DNA of 64,000 nucleotides from Paenibacillus terricola (GTDB lineage Bacteria > Bacillota > Bacilli > Paenibacillales > Paenibacillaceae). Shown piece after piece: positions 34,639 through 43,409 of the stretch. The notes beneath the pieces were generated by a model. It ran no database searches and was not told the origin of the DNA. It saw nothing but the letters and a program-made list of their open reading frames with translations. How positions within the stretch are numbered: the first letter of the stretch is position 1; the number at the start of each line of letters is the position of its first letter. Where the stretch lies: NCBI RefSeq assembly GCF_014779765.1, contig NZ_JACXZA010000001.1, forward strand, positions 1,116,001 to 1,180,000, written 5' to 3'. The position numbers and the translations under genes are program-made.

Positions 34639-36360
34639 ATGATCAACTTGCATCAAGAACGTATACCGGCAACAACGAACCGCTCCAATATCGGAAACTA
34701 CGAAGAGGCACGCGAGCAATTCGACTGGGGACAAATCGAGCAGCATTTCACTTGGCACACGACGGGCAAAGTGAATATGGCTCATGAAGCGATTGACCGG
34801 CACGTCCAAGAAGGAAGAGGCAGCAAGATTGCTTTGCATTACAGCGACGCTGCAAGAGATGAGAGCTGGACGTTTGAACAGCTTAGCCAACACTCGAACC
34901 GATTCGCGAATGTATTGCGCAAGCAAGGCGTACAGAAGGGTGACCGCGTCTTTATATTCATGCCGCGTACACCTGAATTATATATCAGTCTGCTCGGCAT
35001 TCTGAAAGTAGGTGCCGTCGTTGGACCGCTGTTCGAAGCTTTCATGGAAACAGCTGTGAAGGATCGTCTGCTGGACAGCGGAGCCAAAGCGATCGTAACA
35101 ACGCCTTCGCTGCTCGGCCGTATTAAGCGTGATGAACTGCCTGACCTGGAAAGCATCATCGTCTTCGGACAAGTTGAAGCTTCAGACGGTATCATCAACT
35201 TCGAGCAGGAGATGAGCACGGCTTCCGATGCGGCAGAGATTGAATGGCTCAATCGTGAAGATGGATTGATTCTGCATTATACATCAGGATCGACTGGCAA
35301 GCCCAAGGGCGTATTCCATGCACAGAATGCAATGCTTCAGCATTATTACACGGGCAAGATCGTATTGGATCTTCGCGAAGACGATGTGTATTGGTGCACG
35401 GCTGACCCAGGCTGGGTAACGGGAACATCCTACGGCATATTCGCTCCATGGCTGAACGGCGCTACGAACGTCATTCGCGGCGGCCGATTCAGTCCACAGG
35501 ATTGGTATGGTACGATCCAGCGATACGGCGTTACGGTATGGTACAGCGCGCCTACGGCGTTCCGTATGCTCATGGGTGCAGGCGAGGACGTTGTGAATGG
35601 CTTTGACCTTTCCAGCCTCCGTCACGTGCTTAGTGTAGGCGAGCCGCTTAACCCTGAGGTTGTACGTTGGGGCATGAAGGTGTACGGCCATCGAATTCAC
35701 GATACATGGTGGATGACTGAAACAGGCGGACAGCTTATCTGTAACTACCCGTCAATGGACATTAAACCAGGCTCGATGGGCAAACCGATTCCCGGCGTTC
35801 GCGCTGCGATTATCGATGATCAAGGCAATGAGCTGCCGCCATATCGAATGGGTAATCTAGCAGTTGCTACGCCATGGCCATCCATGATGCGCCGCATCTG
35901 GAACAATGATGCGAAGTATGAAGAATACTTCCGCATCCCAGGCTGGTATATCTCGGGCGACTCCGCTTATATGGATGAGGATGGCTACTTCTGGTTCCAA
36001 GGACGGATCGATGACGTCATCAACACGTCGGGCGAACGGGTAGGTCCATTCGAAGTAGAGAGCAAGCTGGTTGAGCATCCTGCGGTTGCGGAAGCTGGCG
36101 TTATCGGCAAGCCGGACCCTATTCGCGGCGAGATTATTAAAGCGTTTATCGCACTCCGTGAGGGCTTCACGCCATCGGATGAACTGAAGGAAGATATCGC
36201 GAAGTTCGTCAAGGTAGGGTTGTCAGCGCATGCTGCACCACGCGAGATCGAATTCAAAGATAAGCTGCCGAAGACGCGCAGCGGTAAGATTATGCGTCGT
36301 GTGCTCAAGGCTTGGGAGCTGAATCTCCCGACAGGCGACTTATCGACAATTGAGGATTAA
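34639..36360 (+). CDS. acsA: Acetyl-CoA synthetase (AMP-forming)
   Basis: This 573-aa adenylate-forming enzyme makes acetyl-CoA from acetate, ATP and CoA. The AMP-binding loop YTSGSTGKPKG, the WWMTETGG motif, the YISGDSAYMDEDGYFWFQGR segment and the C-terminal catalytic-lysine motif PKTRSGKIMRR are all present. The last lysine is the residue that AcuA acetylates. I choose the ATG at 34639 because GGGAGG lies 9 bp upstream; the ATG at 34630 directly abuts that site. It is monocistronic and ends at a strong hairpin. Confidence 0.95.
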   Translation: MINLHQERIPATTNRSNIGNYEEAREQFDWGQIEQHFTWHTTGKVNMAHEAIDRHVQEGRGSKIALHYSDAARDESWTFEQLSQHSNRFANVLRKQGVQKGDRVFIFMPRTPELYISLLGILKVGAVVGPLFEAFMETAVKDRLLDSGAKAIVTTPSLLGRIKRDELPDLESIIVFGQVEASDGIINFEQEMSTASDAAEIEWLNREDGLILHYTSGSTGKPKGVFHAQNAMLQHYYTGKIVLDLREDDVYWCTADPGWVTGTSYGIFAPWLNGATNVIRGGRFSPQDWYGTIQRYGVTVWYSAPTAFRMLMGAGEDVVNGFDLSSLRHVLSVGEPLNPEVVRWGMKVYGHRIHDTWWMTETGGQLICNYPSMDIKPGSMGKPIPGVRAAIIDDQGNELPPYRMGNLAVATPWPSMMRRIWNNDAKYEEYFRIPGWYISGDSAYMDEDGYFWFQGRIDDVINTSGERVGPFEVESKLVEHPAVAEAGVIGKPDPIRGEIIKAFIALREGFTPSDELKEDIAKFVKVGLSAHAAPREIEFKDKLPKTRSGKIMRRVLKAWELNLPTGDLSTIED

Positions 36361-36385
36361 CATATAACTAGATGTTGTCATAACG

Positions 36386-36425
36386 AATAAGGCTGAGCAG
36401 GTATCTAACCTGCTCAGCCTTATTT
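36386..36425. terminator. Bidirectional terminator between acsA and PBP1A
   Basis: About 17-bp stem AATAAGGCTGAGCAGGT pairing with its complement. It is flanked by A on one side and T on the other, so it serves both converging genes. Confidence 0.92.
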
Positions 36426-36440
36426 ATGTTTTGCTTTAGG

Positions 36441-39400
36441 TTACGGCGTATACGAGAAGCTTGCCGACTCGGCGGACTCGCCCTGCTCGTTCACTGCACG
36501 TACTTGATAGGTGCCCTTCGTCATGATGGTAATGTACTCGAAGTGCGTATCTGCCGTCGAACCAAGCTTGACGTATTTGCCATTGCTGTCGGCGCTGAAG
36601 TAGACCGTGTATTCCGTAACTTGGTCGGATACCGGATTGGCGTTCCACGCCAGTTTGACACCGAGATCCGAAGCTTCAACCTTAAGTCCCGTAGGGGCGG
36701 AAGGGGAAGCAAGCGAAACGTCTCCAGTGCTGCTTCCGTTATCGGTACCAGTGGATCCGGTGACGTCTGTACCATCCCCAAGTCCAAGATTCGGATCGAT
36801 AATTTCAGCCCCATCTCCAGTGCCCGTGCCTGTTGGCTGCTGGCCTGAGTTCGCGCCGACGATACGGCTAGGTGCTGATTCGTGACCTACAACGTCAACC
36901 GCTGTAATGTAATAGCTGTATCCGCTGCCGCCTGCTGTATCGGTTTTGAATACGGTCTGCTCACCAACTAGAATCGTTGTACCGATCTGCTTGAAGGAAG
37001 CGGTTGGCGAGTCTGCACGGTAGAGTCGGTAGCCGACAACATCTGCTTCCGAATTCGCATTGAACGAGATGTTCGCTGACGTCGTGCTGACAGTGTTCAA
37101 CCGAACATTGATTGGTGCGCTAGGTGCAGCGCCATCGTCTATGCGCGGATCGACAGTCGATGGTGCGTCATTCTTCGCATCCTCAGGCATGAAGAACGAG
37201 AGTGGACGCCGTTTATCGGCTGGCAGTGCTTCTTGTGCCTTCTGGATTTCGGCCATCAGCTGATCAATCGGTTTCTCGCGTTTGACGACAACCTGTTGAC
37301 GAACCATATCGAGAGGCGTTGCTTCGTTCGGAATATAGTTGATTTTGTTGTACGGAATGTATGCCATGCTCACAAGAGCATCGTCCGCTTCTTTCGGCAA
37401 GTACTTCTTGTTGAACCAGTCAGTAACAAGCTTGCCGGCTTGCTTGGTCAGGTCGGTCGGCAGTTTGCCGCTGACGCTGGATACGGTAGCCCGTACGATG
37501 CCGTCTGGCTTAGACCATTCCTTCGTTGGGAACAACTCTGGCTTGGCATCTGTTACAGCGTTCATAATCATAGCCCAGATGGAGCGGGCGCGAGTACGTC
37601 CGTCCTTGGACAGCGTATGAATCGATTTCTCATAGCCAGCCCATACGCCAAGCGAAATGTCCGGTGTAAAGCCCATGAACCATACATCGCCGTAATCAGA
37701 CGTAGAGCCCGTCTTGCCTGCCATCGGAATCTTGTTGTAATTCTTAAGCTTTGAAATGAGCGAATGTGCTGTACCGTTCGGATCAGAAATAACGGTACGC
37801 AGCATATCGGTCATCAGAAACGCGGTTTGTTCGGAATAAACGCGTTTAGGCTGTGCTTTATGCTCGTAGATCACTTTGCCCGTTGCATCGGTAATCTTCG
37901 AAATCATATAGGCGTCATTGAAAACGCCGTTATTCGGGATTGAACCATATGCATTCGTCATTTCTTCAACGGTTACACCTTTGCTCAAACCGCCGATTAC
38001 ACCGGTTTGTGCATTGTCATCCTCCGGTTGCAGCGTCGTGATGCCGAGTGAACGAGCGAAGCTCCATGCGTTCGGAATCGTAACCTTGTTCAAGAACAGC
38101 TTGAGTGCTGGCAGGTTCAAGGAGCGATTGAGTGCTTCGCGTGCCGTCACGAGACCAAGATAGCGGTCGTTCGAGTTTTTCGGGATGTGGAAGCCCTTCT
38201 GCCAGTCCTTCAGAACAATCGGCGAGTCGTCAAGGACGCCTGCCGGCTGAATCAGACCTTTCTCCAACGCTGGCAAATACGCTGCTATCGGCTTCATGGT
38301 CGAACCTGGCTGCCTTGTCATCTGCGTCGCGAAATTCATCTGTTCCTCATAGAAATCGCGTCCTTCCAGCATGCCAAGAATTGCGCCAGTCTTATGGTCG
38401 ATCATCATGGCAGCGATCTGCTCAATGCCCTTCTCTTTGCTGTCTGGAGCGAAGTTATCCGGGTTCTCGCCAATCTCGTGCATCAGGTTGTACACTTTCT
38501 TATCAATCGTCGTGTATACCCGGTAGCCGCCGCGCTGAAGCTGATCGCGCGCATCTTCGAGCAGCGTCGGATTTGCTGCTAATTCTTCCTTCGTCATATC
38601 CGGATTCTCTTGCATGAGCAATATTTGCGCCGCTTGACGCTCAGACTCCAGCATGAGGTACGGGAATGTCGAATAGGCTTTCTTAGCTGGCTTCGCCATC
38701 GAAGAGCGAATGTCGAATTGCATGGCCTCATTGTACTGCTGCTGGTTGATGCGGCCTTTGTTCAGCATGTAAGACAACACATTATGCTGCCGTTCAATCG
38801 CGAGCTTCAGACCTTTCTCATTCCATTCGCCTTTACCCGTATACGCCGTGTAAGCGGATGGACGTTGAGGTAGTCCTGCAAGATAAGCGGCCTGTGCAAT
38901 ATTGAGCTGATTAAGATCATTAATATTAAAAATGCCTTTGGCTGCAGCTTTAATACCGTACAGGTTGTAGCCGCTCGAGCTGTTGCCGAACGGAACTTTG
39001 TTCAAGTAGGCCGTCAAAATTTCATCTTTTGTCAGGAATCGTTCCATCCTAATGGATAGGAAGATCTCCTTGACTTTCCGGCTGTCGGTCTTGTCTAAGC
39101 TTAGAAACATACGACGTGCAATTTGCTGTGTGAGCGTACTGCCGCCGGTTTGCGTTTCTTTATTAAGCACCTTCTGCAGCACGGCGCGTGCCGTACCTTT
39201 CAGATCGATGCCGAAGTGCTTATAGAAGTTGTTATCCTCGGTAGCAAGTACCGCGTCGATAACCTGCTGCGGAATGTCTTTCGTCTCAACGAGACGCCGA
39301 TCTTCCTGCGTTCGCAGCTGTCCGATAGGTGTGACGTTATCGTTGAAATAGACGAACCCGGTCTCCGAGTTTTCATCAAGCTTCTGCTCGATAAGAGCAC

Positions 39401-39581
39401 GCGGCCGTACCGGCTCGTCCTTAACGAGCGAGGCTACATAACCTGCTGCAATACCACCTGCGAATAAGCCGATCATTAAACCGAAAATAAACATCCACTT
39501 GAACGTGATCCAAACAACGAGTCCGAACACTCGCCATTTGCTATGTACCGCGGGTGATGATGGCTTCTGACCGTCTGTCAT
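36441..39581 (-). CDS. Class A penicillin-binding protein (PBP1A) with fibronectin III domains
   Basis: This 1046-aa bifunctional cell-wall synthase has a membrane anchor at about 29-50 and a GT51 glycosyltransferase domain with catalytic Glu115 (ATEDNNFYKHFG). The transpeptidase domain has Ser427-x-x-Lys430 (GSTMK), SLN (487-489) and KTGS (623-626). After about residue 835 come two fibronectin type III-like repeats separated by a Gly/Thr/Asp-rich linker (about 925-960). FN3 tails are frequent in Paenibacillus PBP1A and may bind or space the wall. An AGGAGG site precedes the ATG. Confidence 0.93.
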   Translation of the reverse strand: MTDGQKPSSPAVHSKWRVFGLVVWITFKWMFIFGLMIGLFAGGIAAGYVASLVKDEPVRPRALIEQKLDENSETGFVYFNDNVTPIGQLRTQEDRRLVETKDIPQQVIDAVLATEDNNFYKHFGIDLKGTARAVLQKVLNKETQTGGSTLTQQIARRMFLSLDKTDSRKVKEIFLSIRMERFLTKDEILTAYLNKVPFGNSSSGYNLYGIKAAAKGIFNINDLNQLNIAQAAYLAGLPQRPSAYTAYTGKGEWNEKGLKLAIERQHNVLSYMLNKGRINQQQYNEAMQFDIRSSMAKPAKKAYSTFPYLMLESERQAAQILLMQENPDMTKEELAANPTLLEDARDQLQRGGYRVYTTIDKKVYNLMHEIGENPDNFAPDSKEKGIEQIAAMMIDHKTGAILGMLEGRDFYEEQMNFATQMTRQPGSTMKPIAAYLPALEKGLIQPAGVLDDSPIVLKDWQKGFHIPKNSNDRYLGLVTAREALNRSLNLPALKLFLNKVTIPNAWSFARSLGITTLQPEDDNAQTGVIGGLSKGVTVEEMTNAYGSIPNNGVFNDAYMISKITDATGKVIYEHKAQPKRVYSEQTAFLMTDMLRTVISDPNGTAHSLISKLKNYNKIPMAGKTGSTSDYGDVWFMGFTPDISLGVWAGYEKSIHTLSKDGRTRARSIWAMIMNAVTDAKPELFPTKEWSKPDGIVRATVSSVSGKLPTDLTKQAGKLVTDWFNKKYLPKEADDALVSMAYIPYNKINYIPNEATPLDMVRQQVVVKREKPIDQLMAEIQKAQEALPADKRRPLSFFMPEDAKNDAPSTVDPRIDDGAAPSAPINVRLNTVSTTSANISFNANSEADVVGYRLYRADSPTASFKQIGTTILVGEQTVFKTDTAGGSGYSYYITAVDVVGHESAPSRIVGANSGQQPTGTGTGDGAEIIDPNLGLGDGTDVTGSTGTDNGSSTGDVSLASPSAPTGLKVEASDLGVKLAWNANPVSDQVTEYTVYFSADSNGKYVKLGSTADTHFEYITIMTKGTYQVRAVNEQGESAESASFSYTP

Positions 39582-39712
39582 AAAAGCGAATTCCTCCTCT
39601 GATTAACAGAGTTATTATAGCATAATTAGAATTGCTTAGGCATCTATTCACGGGCTCAAATTGCCAGTCGAAGGTGCCGCTTCCATTCTTGTATTAAACA
39701 AGGCCTATAAAC

Positions 39713-39746
39713 AATAAACCGACCCGTAGACACGGGCCGGTTTATT
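39713..39746. terminator. Terminator after the K+ transporter gene (minus strand)
   Basis: 15-nt arms AATAAACCGACCCGT and ACGGGCCGGTTTATT (two mismatches) around a 4-nt loop. The T-rich arm is on the minus strand. Confidence 0.82.
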
Positions 39747-39762
39747 GGCATCGCATGTATTC

Positions 39763-41121
39763 TCATCCTATCGTTATACGTCCTTCGGGATATCGGAATT
39801 TCTCTTTCTCCGGCGTATTCGTTAGTGCGAAGGCGAGTGTGACCGGACCCAGCCGTCCGACGAACATGAGCAGTACGAGGAATAGCTTCCCGAATGTTGT
39901 CAGATGTCCAGATAAGCCAGCTGACATGCCGGTCGTAGCGAATGCGGAGGTCACCTCGAACAAAATGCTAAGGAATGGCGCGCTTTCTGTCGCTGATAGC
40001 ACCATCGTTGCAATAACGATCAGGAAGAATGATAGCAATGTCAGCGTAATCGCTTTGTGGATGCGATCCTGATCGAGACGATTGCGGAACAGAACGACGT
40101 CTTGACGACCACGCGCCATTGTATATACGGCACCGATAAGAACGGCGAGCGTCGTTACTTTAATACCGCCGCCAGTTGAACCAGGAGCTGCGCCAACGAA
40201 CATGAGCAGGACGATCATGAACTGAGTAGCTTGACGTAAGGAGCCCGTGTCGAGCGTGCTAACGCCCGCGGATCTGGAGCTTACCGACTGCAGCATGGCG
40301 CTGAATAGCTTGTGCACAAAGTTAAGGGGGCCCATCGTATTGGGGTTCGTATACTCGAATATCATGATGACGAGAGTGCCGAACACGATTAGTGCCGCTG
40401 ATGTAATCAAGACAACCTTCGAGTGAAGGGTCAGCTTGCGGTTGATACGGTACGTAATTAAGTCCGAAATGACGATAAAGCCTAACCCGCCAAGTATGAT
40501 GAGCATCATCGATACAACATTAATCAACGGATCTTCAACATAATGAATGAGGCTGGACGCACGTTCCGGGAACATGCCGAACAGATCGAAGCCCGCATTG
40601 TTGAAAATAGATACACTATGAAATATGCCGAAATATATGGCTTGTCCTACCGGCATTTCCATTAGGAAACGGGCGGAGAACAGGATTGCGCCACATCCCT
40701 CAATGATAAGCGAGTAGTAGATAACTTTCTTAATGAGTGGGACAATGCCCTCTAGCGTCGATTGGTTCATCGCTTCTTGTAAGATAAGCCGCTCACGGAA
40801 CGAAATGCGTCTTCGCAGAACGATGGCGATAAGGCTGGCCATTGTCGTAAAACCCAAACCGCCGATCTGGACGAGCAGCAGCAATACAACTTGGCCGAAG
40901 TGGGTTAGATCAGTGCCTACATTAACGCTCGTCAGACCCGTTACGCATGCCGCGGACGTAGCCATGAACAATGCATCGATGTAAGACATCGGATCGCCTG
41001 TGTTGGCTGGACCTGAAGCCAATAGGAAGGTGCCTGTTAGAATGATGATAAGGAAGCCGTACGTCAGCACTTGAGGCGGCGTAAGCTTGAATTTCTTTAT
41101 TTTGCCAGTGAATTGCAGCAT
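39763..41121 (-). CDS. TrkH/KtrB family potassium channel subunit
   Basis: This 452-aa K+ uptake membrane subunit has about eight to ten helices arranged as four M1-P-M2 units. Filter-type glycine segments are visible, for example SAACVTGLTSVNVG, NNAGFDLFG and PGSTGGGIKVTT. It should work with a KtrA/KtrC-type RCK subunit, which is not in the window. It is monocistronic on the minus strand, divergent from the yidC leader gene. Confidence 0.9.
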   Translation of the reverse strand: MLQFTGKIKKFKLTPPQVLTYGFLIIILTGTFLLASGPANTGDPMSYIDALFMATSAACVTGLTSVNVGTDLTHFGQVVLLLLVQIGGLGFTTMASLIAIVLRRRISFRERLILQEAMNQSTLEGIVPLIKKVIYYSLIIEGCGAILFSARFLMEMPVGQAIYFGIFHSVSIFNNAGFDLFGMFPERASSLIHYVEDPLINVVSMMLIILGGLGFIVISDLITYRINRKLTLHSKVVLITSAALIVFGTLVIMIFEYTNPNTMGPLNFVHKLFSAMLQSVSSRSAGVSTLDTGSLRQATQFMIVLLMFVGAAPGSTGGGIKVTTLAVLIGAVYTMARGRQDVVLFRNRLDQDRIHKAITLTLLSFFLIVIATMVLSATESAPFLSILFEVTSAFATTGMSAGLSGHLTTFGKLFLVLLMFVGRLGPVTLAFALTNTPEKEKFRYPEGRITIG

Positions 41122-41197
41122 GGGTCACATCTCCGACAGATTAAATGATATCAAAACGAATCCAGCATAACCCTAATGTCGGAAACATGCAAGACGC

Positions 41198-41227
41198 TTG
41201 CAGTGCATATTGACGACAAGCTACAAT
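41198..41227 (+). promoter_or_regulatory. Possible promoter of the leader-yidC operon
   Basis: TTGCAG (41198-41203) and TACAAT (41222-41227) with an 18-bp spacer, 36 bp before the leader ORF. The -35 match is weak. Confidence 0.35.
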
Positions 41228-41263
41228 AGAGAAAAAATGCGACGTAGAGAGGAGGTGACCCCG

Positions 41264-41617
41264 ATGTTTGAATTGCAGGATATTATTCCGTATTTATTCT
41301 CGATCAGCGTGCTCTGTTCTTTTGCCTATGTATATTTGTGGTGGACCGGCGGCACGTCACACGATCGGCATCCAAGCGTGCAGATGGTGCTGACTCTGGC
41401 AGAACCGTCTACGCCTCGCGTTAGAGAATGGGCGAATTTGCGACATAGTTTATGCCGAAAGGTCAAACGCAAGGAAGCGCCCGATGATGATACATCCAAC
41501 TGTTCGTCCTCGTATGAATACATCATTGCTATCATACGAGGAGGATTCTATACACAATGGCAAACAAAACAACATTCGGGTTACCCATTTCGCGTCGATA
41601 CGGCATTGCTCTCCTAA
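41264..41617 (+). CDS. MifM-like membrane leader peptide upstream of yidC
   Basis: This 117-aa ORF has a near-perfect ribosome site (GGAGGTGA, 5 bp before the ATG) and one N-terminal membrane segment (about 8-27). Residues 65-77 read RKVKRKEAPDDDT, basic then acidic. From memory, this resembles the B. subtilis MifM arrest region, which has RKV-x-R and a Pro before an acidic run. A hairpin covering the yidC Shine-Dalgarno begins 13-16 nt after codon D76. The ORF overlaps yidC by 61 bp in another frame, so it is probably a regulatory nascent chain that stalls when YidC insertion fails. Arrest itself is an inference. Confidence 0.65.
   Translation: MFELQDIIPYLFSISVLCSFAYVYLWWTGGTSHDRHPSVQMVLTLAEPSTPRVREWANLRHSLCRKVKRKEAPDDDTSNCSSSYEYIIAIIRGGFYTQWQTKQHSGYPFRVDTALLS
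41504..41545 (+). promoter_or_regulatory. Hairpin sequestering the yidC Shine-Dalgarno
   Basis: An 11-bp perfect stem pairs TCCTCGTATGA (41507-41517) with TCATACGAGGA (41532-41542) around a 14-nt loop. Two further pairs lie beyond one mismatch. The right arm contains the yidC ribosome site AGGAGG (41539-41544). No T tract follows, so it is not a terminator. It lies inside the leader ORF, just after the acidic putative stall segment. Confidence 0.75.
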
Positions 41618-42399
41618 TTATTATTCTAGCGCTGCTTAGCGGTTGTGGAGCAAAGGGAACGATCGACAGCAGCACGCCAGGCACCTTTAATCATTACGTT
41701 GTTTATCCGTTCTCTGAGCTCATTCAGCATCTAGCGGACTGGTTCGGCGGCAGTTATGGTATTTCGATCATTATGATGACGCTATTGGTACGTATTGTGC
41801 TCATGCCGCTCATGATTCGTCAGCAGACGGGGCAAATGGCGATGCGCGAGAAAATGAAGGCGATGCAGCCGGAGCTTGCGCAGCTGAAGGAGAAGTATCA
41901 ATCGAAGAAGGACCCGGAGTCGGCTCGCAAGCAGCAGCAGGAGACGATGCAGCTGTATCAGAAGCACGGCGTGAATCCTCTGGCGATGGGCTGTCTGCCG
42001 CTTATTATCCAGCTGCCGATTCTGACTGGCCTGTATTATGCCATTCGCATGACGCCGGAGCTGAAGGAACATTCATTCCTATGGTTTAAGCTTGGTGCAA
42101 CCGACCATATTATGCCGTTGGTCGCAGCAGCGGTTTACTTGGTTCAATCGATCATCATGCAGCGGATGTCGGGTTCGAGTGCAGAGAGTGGTCCTCAGAA
42201 ACAGCTAGCAGGTCTTGTCTACTTGTCGCCGATTATGATGGGATTGTTCTCATTCTCGGCACCAGCAGCGATGCCGCTTTATTGGACAGTGGGCGGCGTG
42301 TTCATGATCGGGCAGACGTACTTGGCTCACTGGATTCATGCTAGACGCAAAGCGAAGGGGATTGTGCAGGTCGTTGAAGTGAAGAGCGCGAACAGCTGA
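41557..42399 (+). CDS. yidC: YidC/Oxa1 family membrane insertase (lipoprotein type)
   Basis: This 280-aa insertase catalyses insertion of membrane proteins. A lipoprotein signal (LLSGC) is followed by the five-helix YidC core. The catalytic arginine is in the first core helix (LLVRIVLMPL), and the cytoplasmic C1 region is charged (MQPELAQLKEKYQSKKDPE). It is probably the inducible paralogue (YidC2-like) given the arrest-type leader upstream. Its AGGAGG site, 12 bp before the ATG, is inside a hairpin, so translation should be low unless a ribosome opens it. Confidence 0.93.
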   Translation: MANKTTFGLPISRRYGIALLIIILALLSGCGAKGTIDSSTPGTFNHYVVYPFSELIQHLADWFGGSYGISIIMMTLLVRIVLMPLMIRQQTGQMAMREKMKAMQPELAQLKEKYQSKKDPESARKQQQETMQLYQKHGVNPLAMGCLPLIIQLPILTGLYYAIRMTPELKEHSFLWFKLGATDHIMPLVAAAVYLVQSIIMQRMSGSSAESGPQKQLAGLVYLSPIMMGLFSFSAPAAMPLYWTVGGVFMIGQTYLAHWIHARRKAKGIVQVVEVKSANS

Positions 42400-42415
42400 T
42401 TCGAAGGTTAAACAA

Positions 42416-42445
42416 AAAGCCCTTGGACATATGTCCAAGGGCTTT
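42416..42445. terminator. Bidirectional terminator between yidC and rpsD
   Basis: A perfect 30-bp palindrome (AAAGCCCTTGGACAT and its exact reverse complement), with A before and T after on either strand. Confidence 0.92.
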
Positions 42446-42470
42446 ATTGTGCGGTTCGCAGTCGTTAAGA

Positions 42471-43073
42471 TTAACGGCTGTAGAACTCGACGATTTGTTT
42501 TTCATCGATGTCTTGCGACAGCTCAGCGCGCTCTGGCAGGCGAAGGAATTTACCTTCGAGAGCTGCTTCGTTGAAGTCGAGATAGTTAGGCACGTGAACG
42601 CGACCTTCACGAGCTTCTTTGATCGATTTCAGGCTGCGGCTGCGCTCACGCAGACCGATTACATCGCCAAGCGATACCGTGAAGGAAGCGATGTCGACTT
42701 TCTTGCCGTTAACCGTTACGTGGCCGTGTGCTACGAGCTGACGTGCGCCTGCACGGGAGTTCGCAAAGCCAAGACGGTAAACGAGGTTGTCCAGACGGCT
42801 CTCAAGCAGGAACATGAAGTTCTCGCCGGAGATACCTTTCAGCTTCGAAGCGCGGTCGAACAGGTTGCGGAATTGCTTCTCGTTCAAACCGTACATGTGG
42901 CGAAGCTTTTGTTTTTCTTGCAATTGCATGCCGTAGCCGCTAATTTTCTTGCGAAGGTTAGCGCCGTGTTGGCCCGGTGGGAATGGGCGTTTAGCAATTT
43001 CTTTGCCCGTACCGCTCAGGGAAATACCGAGGCGGCGGCTAAGTTTAAATTTAGGACCTGTATAACGTGACAT
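42471..43073 (-). CDS. rpsD: 30S ribosomal protein S4
   Basis: This 200-aa primary 16S-binding protein and assembly initiator has the typical [19 protein letters not shown] start, an S4 RNA-binding domain (about 90-155, [30 protein letters not shown], split over two lines in the family profile) and a basic C-terminus ending FYSR. Length is normal for Bacilli. It is monocistronic as in B. subtilis, with its own strong promoter and a structured leader in which S4 would repress its own translation or transcription. Confidence 0.97.
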   Translation of the reverse strand: MSRYTGPKFKLSRRLGISLSGTGKEIAKRPFPPGQHGANLRKKISGYGMQLQEKQKLRHMYGLNEKQFRNLFDRASKLKGISGENFMFLLESRLDNLVYRLGFANSRAGARQLVAHGHVTVNGKKVDIASFTVSLGDVIGLRERSRSLKSIKEAREGRVHVPNYLDFNEAALEGKFLRLPERAELSQDIDEKQIVEFYSR

Positions 43074-43250
43074 ATGTGTGTAACTCCTTCTTCAAATTGG
43101 GATTTTGAAAAGGGGGTTGCTGTTTCGCCGGAAACAATCTTCACTTCATCGAAGCAAGCCTCAATTACAGATCTGATAAACGAGTTCAGCCGCAGGTTTA
43201 TCAGCGATTGTTTCCTAAGGGTGACACAAAAAGCCCCGCCCAATGATCAT
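43074..43250 (-). promoter_or_regulatory. Structured rpsD leader RNA
   Basis: Two nested stems are visible: GGAAACAATC (43130-43139) with GATTGTTTCC (43206-43215), a perfect 10 bp, and inside it TGATAAAC (43174-43181) with GTTTATCA (43196-43203). The leader runs about 175 nt from the predicted start to the ATG. In B. subtilis rpsD is autoregulated by S4 binding to its leader, and this fits that role. Confidence 0.65.
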
Positions 43251-43256
43251 TAATAA

Positions 43257-43286
43257 ATTCTATAGGATTCAGACTGCCATTGTCAA
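43257..43286 (-). promoter_or_regulatory. Sigma-A promoter of rpsD
   Basis: Read on the minus strand: perfect TTGACA (43281-43286), then TATAGA (43259-43264, 16-bp spacer) or TAGAAT (43257-43262, 18-bp spacer). From 43287 to 43409 I see nothing else. Confidence 0.75.
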
Positions 43287-43409
43287 GCATACTGCATTCA
43301 TTAAACATTTCAATTCTGTCCAACATTTTGATACAAAAGACCTACGCGGATAGTGCACAAATCACAAATTTCAAGTATGATAGAAAGAGAGAGAAACAGC
43401 GACTAACGA

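Noticed and set aside
41504-41545. The stem before yidC read as an intrinsic terminator
   Set aside because: No T tract follows, and the right arm contains the yidC ribosome site, so a translational role fits better.
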